A stretch of 64,000 nt of DNA from Vulgatibacter incomptus_A. Its GTDB lineage: Bacteria > Myxococcota > Myxococcia > Myxococcales > Vulgatibacteraceae. A program made the position numbers and the translations under genes. Positions 26,101 through 35,815 of this stretch are shown here, piece by piece. Positions within the stretch are counted from its first letter, which is position 1. Each line of letters opens with the position of its first letter. The notes beneath the pieces are model-generated. The model ran no database searches. It had not been told where the DNA came from and saw only the letters and a program-made list of their open reading frames with translations. The stretch lies in NCBI GenBank assembly GCA_040391605.1, contig JBEBXK010000005.1, positions 62,001-126,000 on the forward strand, in the 5' to 3' direction.

Positions 26101-26650
26101 CGCCGCGCACGGCGAAGGTGCCGGGATCTTCGACCATCGGCACGCTCTGGTAGCCCAACGCCACCAGCCGGCGGGCGAGGTCGTCGCGGTCGTGGGACGA
26201 GTCGAGCTCGATCCGCTCCGTGTCCGCGATGAGCCCCTGGGTCGGGATCATCTTGCGGGCCAGCGCCCGGGCCGAGACCACCACGATCCGATCCGTGGGG
26301 CCGCTCGCCAGGCGGGCGAGGCCGGCCAGGCGCTCGAGCTCGGTGGGGCGATCGGGAGAGAGTCCGTCGTAGGGCAGCACCCCATCCACCGGGATCCGGA
26401 TCACCGGCGAGTCCGCCGCCAAGGCGGGGACGGGGAGGAAGAACGCCAGATCCCCGGCGAGGCGATCGGCGGCCTCCTCGTCCGTGGTCACCGCCAGGAT
26501 CGTCTTCCCCAGCCGGCGATGGAGCGAGGCGCCGACGAAGCCCCGGGCCCCGCCCCCGACCCCCAGGATCGGAGCCGCGGATCCCGGCGGGGCCTCGAGT
26601 CGCTCGAGGAGGCGGGAGAGGGCGTCGGCGCTGGTGGGAGGTTCGCTCAT
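23105..26650 (-). CDS. mfd: Transcription-repair coupling factor
   Basis: 1181 residues. It displaces RNA polymerase stalled at DNA lesions and recruits UvrA. N-terminal UvrB-like region; a central RNAP-interaction domain ('GDLCVHVDHGLCRYGGL', 'KLFLPVSKLRQVQKF'); then a RecG-like helicase: Walker A 'GDVGYGKTEVAM', DEEQ motif, 'TLTATPIPRTLHM', and motif VI 'QIRGRVGR'; finally the TRCF C-terminal domain. Length fits Mfd (1150-1180). I start at the ATG at 26650; the longer in-frame ATG at 26713 would leave no room for a promoter before the divergent grpE start at 26719, though no good ribosome site supports either. Confidence 0.96.
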   Translation of the reverse strand: MSEPPTSADALSRLLERLEAPPGSAAPILGVGGGARGFVGASLHRRLGKTILAVTTDEEAADRLAGDLAFFLPVPALAADSPVIRIPVDGVLPYDGLSPDRPTELERLAGLARLASGPTDRIVVVSARALARKMIPTQGLIADTERIELDSSHDRDDLARRLVALGYQSVPMVEDPGTFAVRGGIVDVWSPIYEQPARIELFGDEVESLRLFDPATQRTSGSLESLQLPQAREILFDPASQARGIAAARAAADRVNRPTAKVRELVDAIHEAIPAFGVEALLPGFFEGGLTPLMDHLPPDSLILLDDPLSIDRELEALELELEREHAAALERGELALPPDAHFLSTAGVREAIAPFRRAELHSLWIGAPGGVEPIRFQFEPTARLRKEIEDHHGDEGALTPLVDRLKRWREKGWTTLIAGGSAGQSDKLRRLLQARRLHVKVREGTPPDPPSSLHDRSIHAWLYPAELSAGFLSPDDRFAVIADEEITGPRVHKKVRATKRADQPFIAAFRELDEGDLCVHVDHGLCRYGGLQKLNVRGVEGDFLVLHFEGKDKLFLPVSKLRQVQKFVGAGAENARLDKLGGTSWEKTKKRVKDELLKMAAELLDIYARRKAHPGTRFPDPDRFFEQFEAEFPFEETPDQAKAIRDVIQDMTSPQPMDRLVCGDVGYGKTEVAMRAAFLAVLGRKQVAVLVPTTILALQHFQSFTKRMKSFPVQVDWISSLRSAQENRAVLRRAAEGKVDIVIGTHALLGSSVSFHDLGLVVVDEEQRFGVAHKEKLKKLRTSVDVLTLTATPIPRTLHMSMAGVRDMSIIQTPPADRRSIRTFVIRFSPTEIREAILREKARGGQIFFVHNRVESLGAMQRFLVELIPEASVGVAHGQMHEKLLERTIGEFIARQYDVLLCTTIIESGLDIPSANTIIVDDAHTFGLAQLYQIRGRVGRAAERAYAYLLVPASRQVTKDAQKRLEVLQRFSELGAGFHIASHDLEIRGAGNLLGARQSGQIEAVGFDLYSELLEEAVAELRGEPVEKIFEPEVQLPIPSYIPDDYLPDVHQRLLFYKKLSQANTDHEIDLVREELVDRCGPPPPEVDALCEVMGIKADLRALRLRALEAGPARLVITLGPDAALDPAKIAGLVAPNGASSDYRLTPDMKLVVRTAPEPGAEALLEAARLALRDLARCAA

Positions 26651-26718
26651 GGCTACGAAGGGCCGTCGGCTGCGGGCCGGCGAGGGGCGGTCCTTATCAT
26701 TGCCGCCCGCCATGCCCT

Positions 26719-27633
26719 ATGCGAGAATTGCAGGTCAACGTTTCAACAGAGGATTTCCATCTCGTCATGTCGGGGTCGAAGGGCGCGTTCAGCGCCGATA
26801 TCAGCGAAGAGGCAGTGGCCGAAGCCCTCCGGGCCGTAGAAGAACGATTGGGTGGCGCCGAGTCCGAGCCAGTGCTCGAAGTCGAGGGCGCCGAGACGTC
26901 CGAAGACGGGCCGCTCTTGGATCTGGGGGAGGATTGGAGCGAGGGAGGCGCCGAAGCCGAAGCCGAAGACGAGGCCCCCTTCGAGTTGGCCTCCTCCCCG
27001 GAGGAGCGCCTCGCCGCCCTGGAGGCCGAGCTGCAGGAGAAGGATCGACTGCTGGAGGACTCCCAGCGCCGGGGCCGGGAGACGATGGAGCGCCTCCAGG
27101 AGGCCAGCGAGCGCCTCACCCGCCAGGCCGCGGACGCCGAGAACTTCCGCAAGCGCGCCGCCAGGGAGCGGGAGGAGCAGCAGCGCTTCGCCATCGAGAG
27201 GCTCCTCAAGGAGCTGGTGCCGGTCTTGGACAACTTCGATCGGGCCCTCGATCACGCCAGCCAGGGGACGGATCTCGAGGCGTTCGCCCAAGGCGTGTCC
27301 ATGACCCGCAAGCTCTTCGAGGAGACCCTGGCTCGCTTCGGCGTCAAGGCCTTCACCTCCGTGGGCGAGGCCTTCGATCCGCATCTGCACGAGGCGATGG
27401 AGCAGATCGAGAGCGATGAGCACGAAGTCAATCGAGTGGCTCGGGAGATGCTGCGGGGCTACCTGCTCCACGAGCGGTTGATCCGCCCCGCGCTGGTCTC
27501 CGTCTCCAAGGGGCCGGGGCCCGAGGGCGGGGACGAAGCGCCGGCCTCGGCCCACGAAGTCGAAGCGCCAGTGGAGACCTCGGGGGAATTGGAGGTCGAA
27601 GAAAAGCTTTCCTCGAAGGCCTTGAAGGATTAA
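26719..27633 (+). CDS. grpE: Nucleotide exchange factor GrpE, with long N-terminal extension
   Basis: 304 residues. The GrpE core (about 110-275) has the long coiled coil ('DAENFRKRAAREREEQQ'), 'LVPVLDNFDRALDH' and the beta-wing 'GEAFDPHLHEAMEQI'. It releases ADP from DnaK. The first ~105 residues, largely acidic with Ala/Glu runs, are not found in typical GrpE (about 200 residues), and the C-terminal 40 residues are also extra. An internal ATG at 26767 is an alternative start. It opens a grpE-dnaK cluster, 82 bases upstream of dnaK. No CIRCE element was seen. Confidence 0.93.
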   Translation: MRELQVNVSTEDFHLVMSGSKGAFSADISEEAVAEALRAVEERLGGAESEPVLEVEGAETSEDGPLLDLGEDWSEGGAEAEAEDEAPFELASSPEERLAALEAELQEKDRLLEDSQRRGRETMERLQEASERLTRQAADAENFRKRAAREREEQQRFAIERLLKELVPVLDNFDRALDHASQGTDLEAFAQGVSMTRKLFEETLARFGVKAFTSVGEAFDPHLHEAMEQIESDEHEVNRVAREMLRGYLLHERLIRPALVSVSKGPGPEGGDEAPASAHEVEAPVETSGELEVEEKLSSKALKD

Positions 27634-27715
27634 GGCGCCGCTGTGCGTCTTGGACCGTAGCACTGGCGGCATTCGTTCTTCGAATCAGATCGTCCAGACG
27701 TCTTGGAGAGCAGGT

Positions 27716-29539
<1,824 letters not shown>

Positions 29540-29847
29540 ACCGGGTCTCCAGAAATCTACTGCGCGCCCCGCCTGCTTCGTTGGACCTGCGCTCCGATGC
29601 TCACGACCCAGGGCCGGTGGGGGAATCGCCTCCGCACGAGGCGGAAGCGATCCCCCCACTCGCGCTGCGCGCAAACCTTCTAGCGTTTGCTCGCTTCTGG
29701 CTCGCAGGGGTACGCTCCGCTCCGGTGCTCGGTCCGCCTCGCATCCGGGGCGCTCGCTACGATTTCTGACGACCCTGTGAGAGTTCGTGGAGAGGTCGGC
29801 CAGAAGCCCATGAGCCTACGGGCGCGACGTGCTACAACCCGCGACCC
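29540..29847. other. 308-bp gap between dnaK and pyrF
   Basis: No gene recognised. It contains the strong hairpin at 29619-29657 and a run of GC-rich sequence. The hairpin probably ends or processes the grpE-dnaK transcript; a pyrF promoter would be expected downstream of it, but I could not pick clear boxes. Confidence 0.45.
29619..29657 (+). terminator. Strong hairpin after dnaK
   Basis: Segmented stem: GGGGG (29619-29623) with CCCCC (29653-29657), ATCGC (29625-29629) with GCGAT (29647-29651), TCCGC (29631-29635) with GCGGA (29641-29645), loop ACGAG, with single mismatches between segments. No T-tract. Confidence 0.55.
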
Positions 29848-30669
29848 ATGAGCTTCGTCGAGAGAATCAGCGAGCGGATCGAGAGGCTGGGCACTCGCCT
29901 CTGCGTCGGCCTCGATCCCCGGCCCGAGTGGCATCCAGCCGGCGTCGACCTCTGGGCCCATTGCCGCGACACCCTGGAGGCCTGCGCGCCCTTCGCCTCT
30001 GCGGTGAAGCCCCAGAGCGCGTTCTTCGAGGCCCAGGGCCTCGCAGGACTCGAGGTCCTCTACCGGATCTTCGAGCTCGCCCGCTCCCTGGAGATCCCCC
30101 TGATCCTCGACGCCAAGCGGGGCGATATCGGCAGCACCGCCGAGGCCTATGCGAGCGCCTGGCTCCGCGGCGATCGGGCGGGCCAGGCCCTCACGGTCAA
30201 CCCCTACCTCGGCAGGGACTCGCTGCAGCCCTTTGTCGACGCCGCCAGGGAGGAGGGGGGGGCGCTCTTCTGCCTGGTCAAGACCAGCAACCCGGGCGCC
30301 GGCGACCTCCAGGAGCTGCGCGCAGACGGCCGCAGCATCGCCGACGAGGTGGCGCGCTGGACCGTCGATTGGAATGGCGACGCCAAGGGATACGGCCCCG
30401 TGGGAGCCGTGGTCGGCGCCACCAGGCCCGACGAGCTCCATCGCTTCCGGCAGGCCATGCCCCGCAGCCTCCTCCTCCTCCCAGGCGTCGGGGCCCAGGG
30501 CGCCAGGCCCGCCGATCTGGCGCCGGCCTTCCATCCAGGAGGCAGAGGGGCCCTCGTCGCCGCCAGCCGCTCCGTGGAGTACGCCTCGCGGGGCTCGGAT
30601 TTCGCCATCGCGGCCAGGCGTTCCGCCAAAGAGCTGCGAGACGCGATCAACGCAGCTTGCGGGGTGTAG
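29848..30669 (+). CDS. pyrF: Orotidine-5'-phosphate decarboxylase (type 2)
   Basis: 273 residues; converts OMP to UMP, the last step of de novo pyrimidine synthesis. It carries the type 2 motif DAKRGDI (88-94; catalytic Lys90, Asp93) and the type 2 start 'LCVGLDPRPEW'. C-terminal 'LLPGVGAQGARPADL' and 'NASRSVEYA'-like 'AASRSVEYASRG' are the phosphate-binding loops. Type 2 enzymes are about 270 residues, as here. It sits, unusually, between dnaK and dnaJ. Confidence 0.94.
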   Translation: MSFVERISERIERLGTRLCVGLDPRPEWHPAGVDLWAHCRDTLEACAPFASAVKPQSAFFEAQGLAGLEVLYRIFELARSLEIPLILDAKRGDIGSTAEAYASAWLRGDRAGQALTVNPYLGRDSLQPFVDAAREEGGALFCLVKTSNPGAGDLQELRADGRSIADEVARWTVDWNGDAKGYGPVGAVVGATRPDELHRFRQAMPRSLLLLPGVGAQGARPADLAPAFHPGGRGALVAASRSVEYASRGSDFAIAARRSAKELRDAINAACGV

Positions 30670-30782
30670 TCCCTGCGTTAGCTTGAAGCCTTCTGCCGGC
30701 GCTCGGATCGCGAGCGCCCCCTCGTGGCGCCCCTGGATGGTGCCCCATTCCCGGCGCCGCCATGCGCCGTGGGGAAGTGATT

Positions 30783-31901
30783 TTGAAGCGCGACTACTAC
30801 GAGATCCTCGCCGTCGAACGAGGCGCCTCCCCCGCCGAGATCAAGGCGGCCTACCGCAAGCTCGCCCTCCAGCACCATCCGGACAAGAACCCCGACAACC
30901 CCGAGGCCGAGGAGAAGTTCAAGGAGGCCTCCGAGGCCTACGCCTGCCTCTCCGATCCCGATAAGCGCGCCCGCTACGATCGCTTCGGCCACGAGGGGCG
31001 GCCCTTCGGCGAGGGGGGCTTCAGCGGCTTCGAGGGCTTCGGCGGCGCCGGCTTCGGCGACATCTTCGGAGACATCTTCGGTGAGATCTTCGGCGGCGGC
31101 GGCGGCGCGTCTCGCAGCAGGCAGCGTGGCCGCGGCGCCGACCTCCGGGTCGATCGCGAGATCGAGTTCGAGGAGGCCGCTTTCGGCACCGACGTCGAGC
31201 TCGAGATCCCTCGCCGCAAGCGCTGCGAGACCTGCGGCGGCAGCGGCTGCAAGCCTGGCACCAGCCCCAAGACTTGCGGCACCTGCGGCGGCGCGGGCGC
31301 CCAACGCTTCACCCAGGGTTTCTTCTCCGTCTCTCGACCGTGCCCTACCTGCGGCGGCGAAGGCAAGGTCATCCCCGACCCCTGCACCGCCTGCTCCGGC
31401 AAGGGCACCATCGCCTCCACCGCCAAGATCCCCTTCAAGATCCCAGGCGGCGTCGACACCGGCTCCCGGATCAAGCTCACCGGCGAAGGCGAGCCCGGCC
31501 CCATGGGCGGCCCTCCCGGCGATCTCTACGTCGTCCTCCACGTCAAGGAGCACCCGATCTTCATCCGGGAGGAGACCGAGATCATCTGCAACGTCCCCAT
31601 CGGCTTCACCCAGGCCGCCCTTGGGGCCACCATCGACGTCCCCACCCTCGACGGCCGCGTGAAGATGAAGATCCCCCCCGGCACCCAGAGCGGCAAGGTC
31701 TTCCGCCTCCGGGGCAAGGGCGTTCCCGTCCTCGGCGGCCACGGCCGCGGCGACCAGCACGTCCGCGTCGTCATCGAGACCCCCACCTCCCTCTCCAAGC
31801 GGCAGCGAGAGCTCCTCGAGGCCTTCGCCGCCGACGCCGGCGAAGACGTCCACCCTCAGTCGAAGAACTTCTTCGACAAGGTGAAGTCACTCTTCGGCTG
31901 A
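30783..31901 (+). CDS. dnaJ: Chaperone DnaJ (Hsp40)
   Basis: 372 residues. J domain with HPD at 32-34, which stimulates DnaK ATPase; Gly/Phe-rich linker (about 73-108, 'FGDIFGDIFGEIFGGGG'); four zinc-binding CxxCxGxG repeats (Cys148 to Cys204); C-terminal substrate-binding domains. This is a full type I DnaJ. I chose the TTG at 30783, giving the standard MKRDYYEIL start with GGGGAAG 6 bases upstream, over an in-frame ATG at 30762. Confidence 0.94.
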   Translation: MKRDYYEILAVERGASPAEIKAAYRKLALQHHPDKNPDNPEAEEKFKEASEAYACLSDPDKRARYDRFGHEGRPFGEGGFSGFEGFGGAGFGDIFGDIFGEIFGGGGGASRSRQRGRGADLRVDREIEFEEAAFGTDVELEIPRRKRCETCGGSGCKPGTSPKTCGTCGGAGAQRFTQGFFSVSRPCPTCGGEGKVIPDPCTACSGKGTIASTAKIPFKIPGGVDTGSRIKLTGEGEPGPMGGPPGDLYVVLHVKEHPIFIREETEIICNVPIGFTQAALGATIDVPTLDGRVKMKIPPGTQSGKVFRLRGKGVPVLGGHGRGDQHVRVVIETPTSLSKRQRELLEAFAADAGEDVHPQSKNFFDKVKSLFG

Positions 31902-31968
31902 AGCGGCGGCTCGTCGGGATAGTTGCGACTCGCGCCTCGGGGGCTGAGTCGCTGCCGTGGAAGGAGCG

Positions 31969-34290
31969 TCAGCGGATGGACGCTCGCTCCAGGAGCGGCG
32001 GCAGCGCGTCTTGCAGCATGCCGAAAGAGGCCTTTCGGTACTCGTGGTGGTGGACAGTGTCCCAGCCTTCCCACGAGTAGGTGGCGAAGCCCTCTACCGG
32101 GATCTGCCATCCGGCGTGTACGGGGCGGGCGGGGCCGAAGGCGTCTACGACGAGAGGCGCATCGGAGGGGGCGAGGCTCAGGGCCGTCACGGCGAGCTCG
32201 GGGGTGATGGAGGTCCCGAGGACCCGGCCGGTCTCGCCGCGATCGTCCACCACTCGTGAGCGGGAGGGATCGGTGACGTGGAGCAGGCTCCAGGGGATCC
32301 GGATCTCGAGGGTGCCAGCGTCCAAGGAGTACCAGAAGCTCGAGTCGCTCCGCTCGGACTCGTGGCCGGTGGGCAGCCGGCCGACCTCGTCGTCTACGAA
32401 GGGGCCGAGCTGCTCGCCTTGGTAGACGACCTCCCAATTGGTCAGGTTCCGCATCGGATGGAAGACTCCGTCGTCGTTGGTGACGGTCCGATACGCTTGG
32501 GACTCGTCGCGGAGCCCGTGCCATACGCCGTAGAGATCGTAGGGGCGGTCCACCAGGAGCGACGCGCCACCTCCGTCGATGCGGAGGAGGAACTCCACCC
32601 TGCGATCGACGCCGATCGTCTGGGCGGGATCGAGGAAGCCGTCGCCTCTCTCGGGATCCAGGGTGTCGAAGGCGAGCCAGTAGCTCACCTTCGACCAGTC
32701 CATGGCCCCGGTGCGGGCTGGATCGAGATCGTCCACCCGAAGCAGCAGATGGAGGTAGCCCTCGTCGTGCTCGATCGATAGCTCCCGCAGGGTGCGCATG
32801 GAGTCGAAGCCATCGCCCAGAGGGGCCACCGCCGGCTCATCTTTGCGGAGCTGGGGATCGACGATCCACTCGTCTCCCTCGCCGTCCACGAAGTGGAAGC
32901 GCTCGGGAGGCCCGGGGCGCAGCGCGATGAGCCCGAAGTTCTGCTCGGGGTTCATCGCGTTGTACCAGAGATGACGGCGCTCCGCGGGCAGCTCGATGGG
33001 GTCGACGATCCAGGCCCGCTTGAACCACTCGTCCACGATGGAGAAGAGGCAGAAGCCGTCCATGCCGGAGTCGACCACCGTGTCCAAAGTGCGCAGGAGC
33101 GCGTGGCCCTGGGCGCGCTCGTCGAGGCCGCCGTGATCGAGGCCGGAGGCGATCCGCTTGGCCGAGCCCTGGCTCGACGGGAGGCCGATCTCCGAGATCA
33201 TCAGGGTGTAGCCCTCGTAGTACGAGCGCAGATCCCGCAGGTACCCGAGGTAGGAGTTGGGACCCTGCGCGTCGGAGACCTGGTACTCCGGCTGAAAGAC
33301 GATGAAGTCGGGGTAGTAGGGATACGCGTGGTAGGAGATGAAGATCCCTTCGGTAAAGGAAGGCTTCACCTCGAGCTTCTTCATGTCGATCGAGAACATC
33401 TCCTCGGACGACGCGGGGTAGGGCGGCTCGGTGTAGTGGACCAGGGGGTCCAGGGTCGGCCAGTTGGAGAAGGCGACGGGATGCCGGGTGCCGTAGCGGC
33501 TCTCCTCGACTGCGAGCAGATAGTCGAAGCTCTCCGCGATATAGACCTCGAAGGGGTTGCCGTCGGCGAGCCGGAAGTAGAGTCCGTCGTAGGAGCGCTC
33601 GTCCGGATGGCGTTCGAAGGTGGAGGCCAGGGTCCCCGGCTCCACCTCACGGCCGATCAGCCAGCCCATCAGCCAGGGGGAGACGTCGGCGGCGTAGCTG
33701 CCATAGGCGCGGCCCCAATGGAGCGGCAGCTCGGGACCGCCGGGCGGGATCTCCCGGTTGCCGTGGACTACGTCCACCACCTTCTCCAGCTCGTCTCGGA
33801 ACCAGAGTCGATCGTAGTCCCCCAGGTAGTCGGCGGGAACGTCCTCCGGCTCCCGTAGCCAGGCGCCCTGCAGCAGGAAGAGCGGCGCCTCCGGATGCTC
33901 GAGGTTCCACCGCCGCAGCTCCTCGTAGAAGAGCGGGCTCTGGACGGTGTAGATCCGCAGGGTGTTGAGGCCGAGATCGGCCGCCGCCGCGATCCAGCGG
34001 CGGATCTGCTCTCGGCTGGCCAGGAACTCACCGGGGAGCGTCCCGGGGATGGCGAGGCCGAGGTTGATCCCCGCCGGGTAGAACGGTTGAAAAGGCTCGC
34101 TGCCGTGGCGTGATTCGAAGCCGTGGGCCGTGGCTCGGAACTCGTATCGAGCGGGGGGACTCGGAGCGGGGCTGGAGGCATCGTCCCCGCAGGCACCTGC
34201 CAGCATCGCGACGAGCGACACCGCCGCGAGGCGCACCGAGGCGGAGCGGCTCCAGCTTCGCAGGAACCGAGTCGCGCGCGTCTTCACCAT
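31969..34290 (-). CDS. Glycoside hydrolase-like lipoprotein
   Basis: 773 residues; signal peptide with lipobox LAGAC (Cys34). Residues about 55-480 look like a (beta/alpha)8 glycosidase or glycosyltransferase-like barrel: 'YPAGINLGLAIPG', 'DLGLNTLRIYTVQSPLFYEEL', 'LHWGRAYGSY', and 'LMISEIGLPSS' with Glu367 where clan GH-A enzymes keep a catalytic Glu. The C-terminal half is a beta domain. Its start overlaps the stop of the upstream YaiO-like gene by 7 bases, so the two are co-expressed, next to a polysaccharide synthase unit. Family assignment beyond the barrel is uncertain. Confidence 0.75.
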   Translation of the reverse strand: MVKTRATRFLRSWSRSASVRLAAVSLVAMLAGACGDDASSPAPSPPARYEFRATAHGFESRHGSEPFQPFYPAGINLGLAIPGTLPGEFLASREQIRRWIAAAADLGLNTLRIYTVQSPLFYEELRRWNLEHPEAPLFLLQGAWLREPEDVPADYLGDYDRLWFRDELEKVVDVVHGNREIPPGGPELPLHWGRAYGSYAADVSPWLMGWLIGREVEPGTLASTFERHPDERSYDGLYFRLADGNPFEVYIAESFDYLLAVEESRYGTRHPVAFSNWPTLDPLVHYTEPPYPASSEEMFSIDMKKLEVKPSFTEGIFISYHAYPYYPDFIVFQPEYQVSDAQGPNSYLGYLRDLRSYYEGYTLMISEIGLPSSQGSAKRIASGLDHGGLDERAQGHALLRTLDTVVDSGMDGFCLFSIVDEWFKRAWIVDPIELPAERRHLWYNAMNPEQNFGLIALRPGPPERFHFVDGEGDEWIVDPQLRKDEPAVAPLGDGFDSMRTLRELSIEHDEGYLHLLLRVDDLDPARTGAMDWSKVSYWLAFDTLDPERGDGFLDPAQTIGVDRRVEFLLRIDGGGASLLVDRPYDLYGVWHGLRDESQAYRTVTNDDGVFHPMRNLTNWEVVYQGEQLGPFVDDEVGRLPTGHESERSDSSFWYSLDAGTLEIRIPWSLLHVTDPSRSRVVDDRGETGRVLGTSITPELAVTALSLAPSDAPLVVDAFGPARPVHAGWQIPVEGFATYSWEGWDTVHHHEYRKASFGMLQDALPPLLERASIR

Positions 34291-35597
34291 CGCCGCATGA
34301 GCCCGAAGAGGATCTCGTGCCGCATCAGCCGGGCATCCCCGCTCCACTCCCGACGGCCGACATAGTCCAATCGGAGCTGGAGCTCGTACATCGGTGTCCA
34401 CGCGAGGCCGGCCAGCCCTACCAGATGCCGCTCGACGCCCAGCTCGCTGTCGCGCACGGTGAGGTAGTCCGCCTTGTCTCCGCCGCCGACACCGAGGGTG
34501 AGGTCCAGCTCCCAGACCAGCGGGACGCCGACCTGGCCGAGGAGGGCCAGGCCGTCGCCGGCCGGATCGAAGGAGCGCCAGAGGCGGAGCGACGTCCAGG
34601 CCCATCGGCCCTCGTAGTGGATCGCCGGGCTGACGACGTCGACACCCGTCCGTGAAAACTCGATGTGCCAGAGTTTAGCAAATAGGGTGAAACCGCCTCC
34701 CAGGCCCACGCCGGCCTCGGCGTAGACGTTCCACTCGGGAGAGAAGGAGGGGCGCAGCCCGAAGCCCGCCCCCGCCTCGAGCGAGAGCCACGGCAGCGTC
34801 TGCCACGTGGCCGCGCCGTCTACCAGGGTGTCGCGGGCCGCGGTGCCGCCATAGAGCCGCTGCTGGAGCTCGAGCCCGGCGCGGAGGCGGAGGCGCTCCG
34901 AAGCCGGAAGCTCGACCCCAGCCCGCCCCCTCCAGCCGGCGCCCGGGCCGCTGGACGCGATGGGCCCTGCCTGCAACAGCAGGGCGACGCCGCTGCGCTG
35001 GATATCGCGCAGCGCCTCGCAGGCGAGCGGATCGTCCTCCGCGCAGAGCGTGGCGAGCAAAGGCCGCGCCTCGTCCTCCTTTCCGTCCCGCAGACGGGCC
35101 ATCGCCAGCGAGCGGCTCGCCCCCCGATCGTCCGGCCACGCCGCGAGATAGGAGGAATAGGCCCGATCCGCGGCGCCCCATTCCTCCCTCCACAGCGCGA
35201 GGTCGGCGCGGACCAGGGCGAGCGCCCGATGCTCGGGATCGGACGCGGGTTCGAGGGCGTCCAGGGTGGTCTGCGCCTCGTCGAAACGTCCCAGCCAGCC
35301 GAGAAGGCGGAGCCGCCAGGCCTGGAGCTCGGGATCGGCAGGCGCCAGCCCCAGCGCATGGTCCGCCAGCGAGAGGGCCTCCTCGTGGCGATCCTGCCAA
35401 GCGAGGATCTGCGAGAGCGCGAGGGCCCGCTCGGGGTCTTCGGGCGCCTCGGTCTGACAGGCGCGCGCCCGCTCTTCGGCGGCGCCGGCGCCGGCCGGCC
35501 AGAGATCGCGCGCAGGGGGGCAGTCGAGCCCGTGAGCAGGAGATGCGATCAGGAGGGGGAGAGCGACGAGGGCGGCGTTACGGATCGCGAAGAGCAA
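34284..35597 (-). CDS. TPR protein with YaiO-type outer-membrane beta-barrel
   Basis: 437 residues. Signal peptide ending near 'IASPAHG', then TPR-like helices (about 25-190: 'PERALALSQILAWQDRHEEAL', 'RLLGWLGRFDEAQTTLDAL'). The last ~230 residues are alternating aromatic beta strands ('VNVYAEAGVGLGGGFTLF'-like, ending 'HEILFGLMRRW' with terminal Trp), as in the YaiO family barrel and analogous to PgaA (TPR plus porin). Likely exports or guides a polysaccharide across the outer membrane. I chose the TTG at 35597, preceded by GAGG at 6 bases, because it begins directly at the signal peptide. Confidence 0.75.
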   Translation of the reverse strand: MLFAIRNAALVALPLLIASPAHGLDCPPARDLWPAGAGAAEERARACQTEAPEDPERALALSQILAWQDRHEEALSLADHALGLAPADPELQAWRLRLLGWLGRFDEAQTTLDALEPASDPEHRALALVRADLALWREEWGAADRAYSSYLAAWPDDRGASRSLAMARLRDGKEDEARPLLATLCAEDDPLACEALRDIQRSGVALLLQAGPIASSGPGAGWRGRAGVELPASERLRLRAGLELQQRLYGGTAARDTLVDGAATWQTLPWLSLEAGAGFGLRPSFSPEWNVYAEAGVGLGGGFTLFAKLWHIEFSRTGVDVVSPAIHYEGRWAWTSLRLWRSFDPAGDGLALLGQVGVPLVWELDLTLGVGGGDKADYLTVRDSELGVERHLVGLAGLAWTPMYELQLRLDYVGRREWSGDARLMRHEILFGLMRRW

Positions 35598-35815
35598 ATG
35601 GTTCCTCAGGGTGCTGGTGCGGCTCTGGTAGCAAGATATCCGGGGCAGGTAAACCGCTCGCCCATGGGACACGCCCGGATGCGCGTAGAATGAGGCGGTA
35701 GATCGCGACGAGGCGGCTCGCCCAGCGGACTCGCCCGCCACAGTGCGTGGATCGTGGCGAGGGGTCTGGCCCGGAGGATTCGCCGGCTGCGTGATGGAAT
35801 GAGGGTCGAAGAATC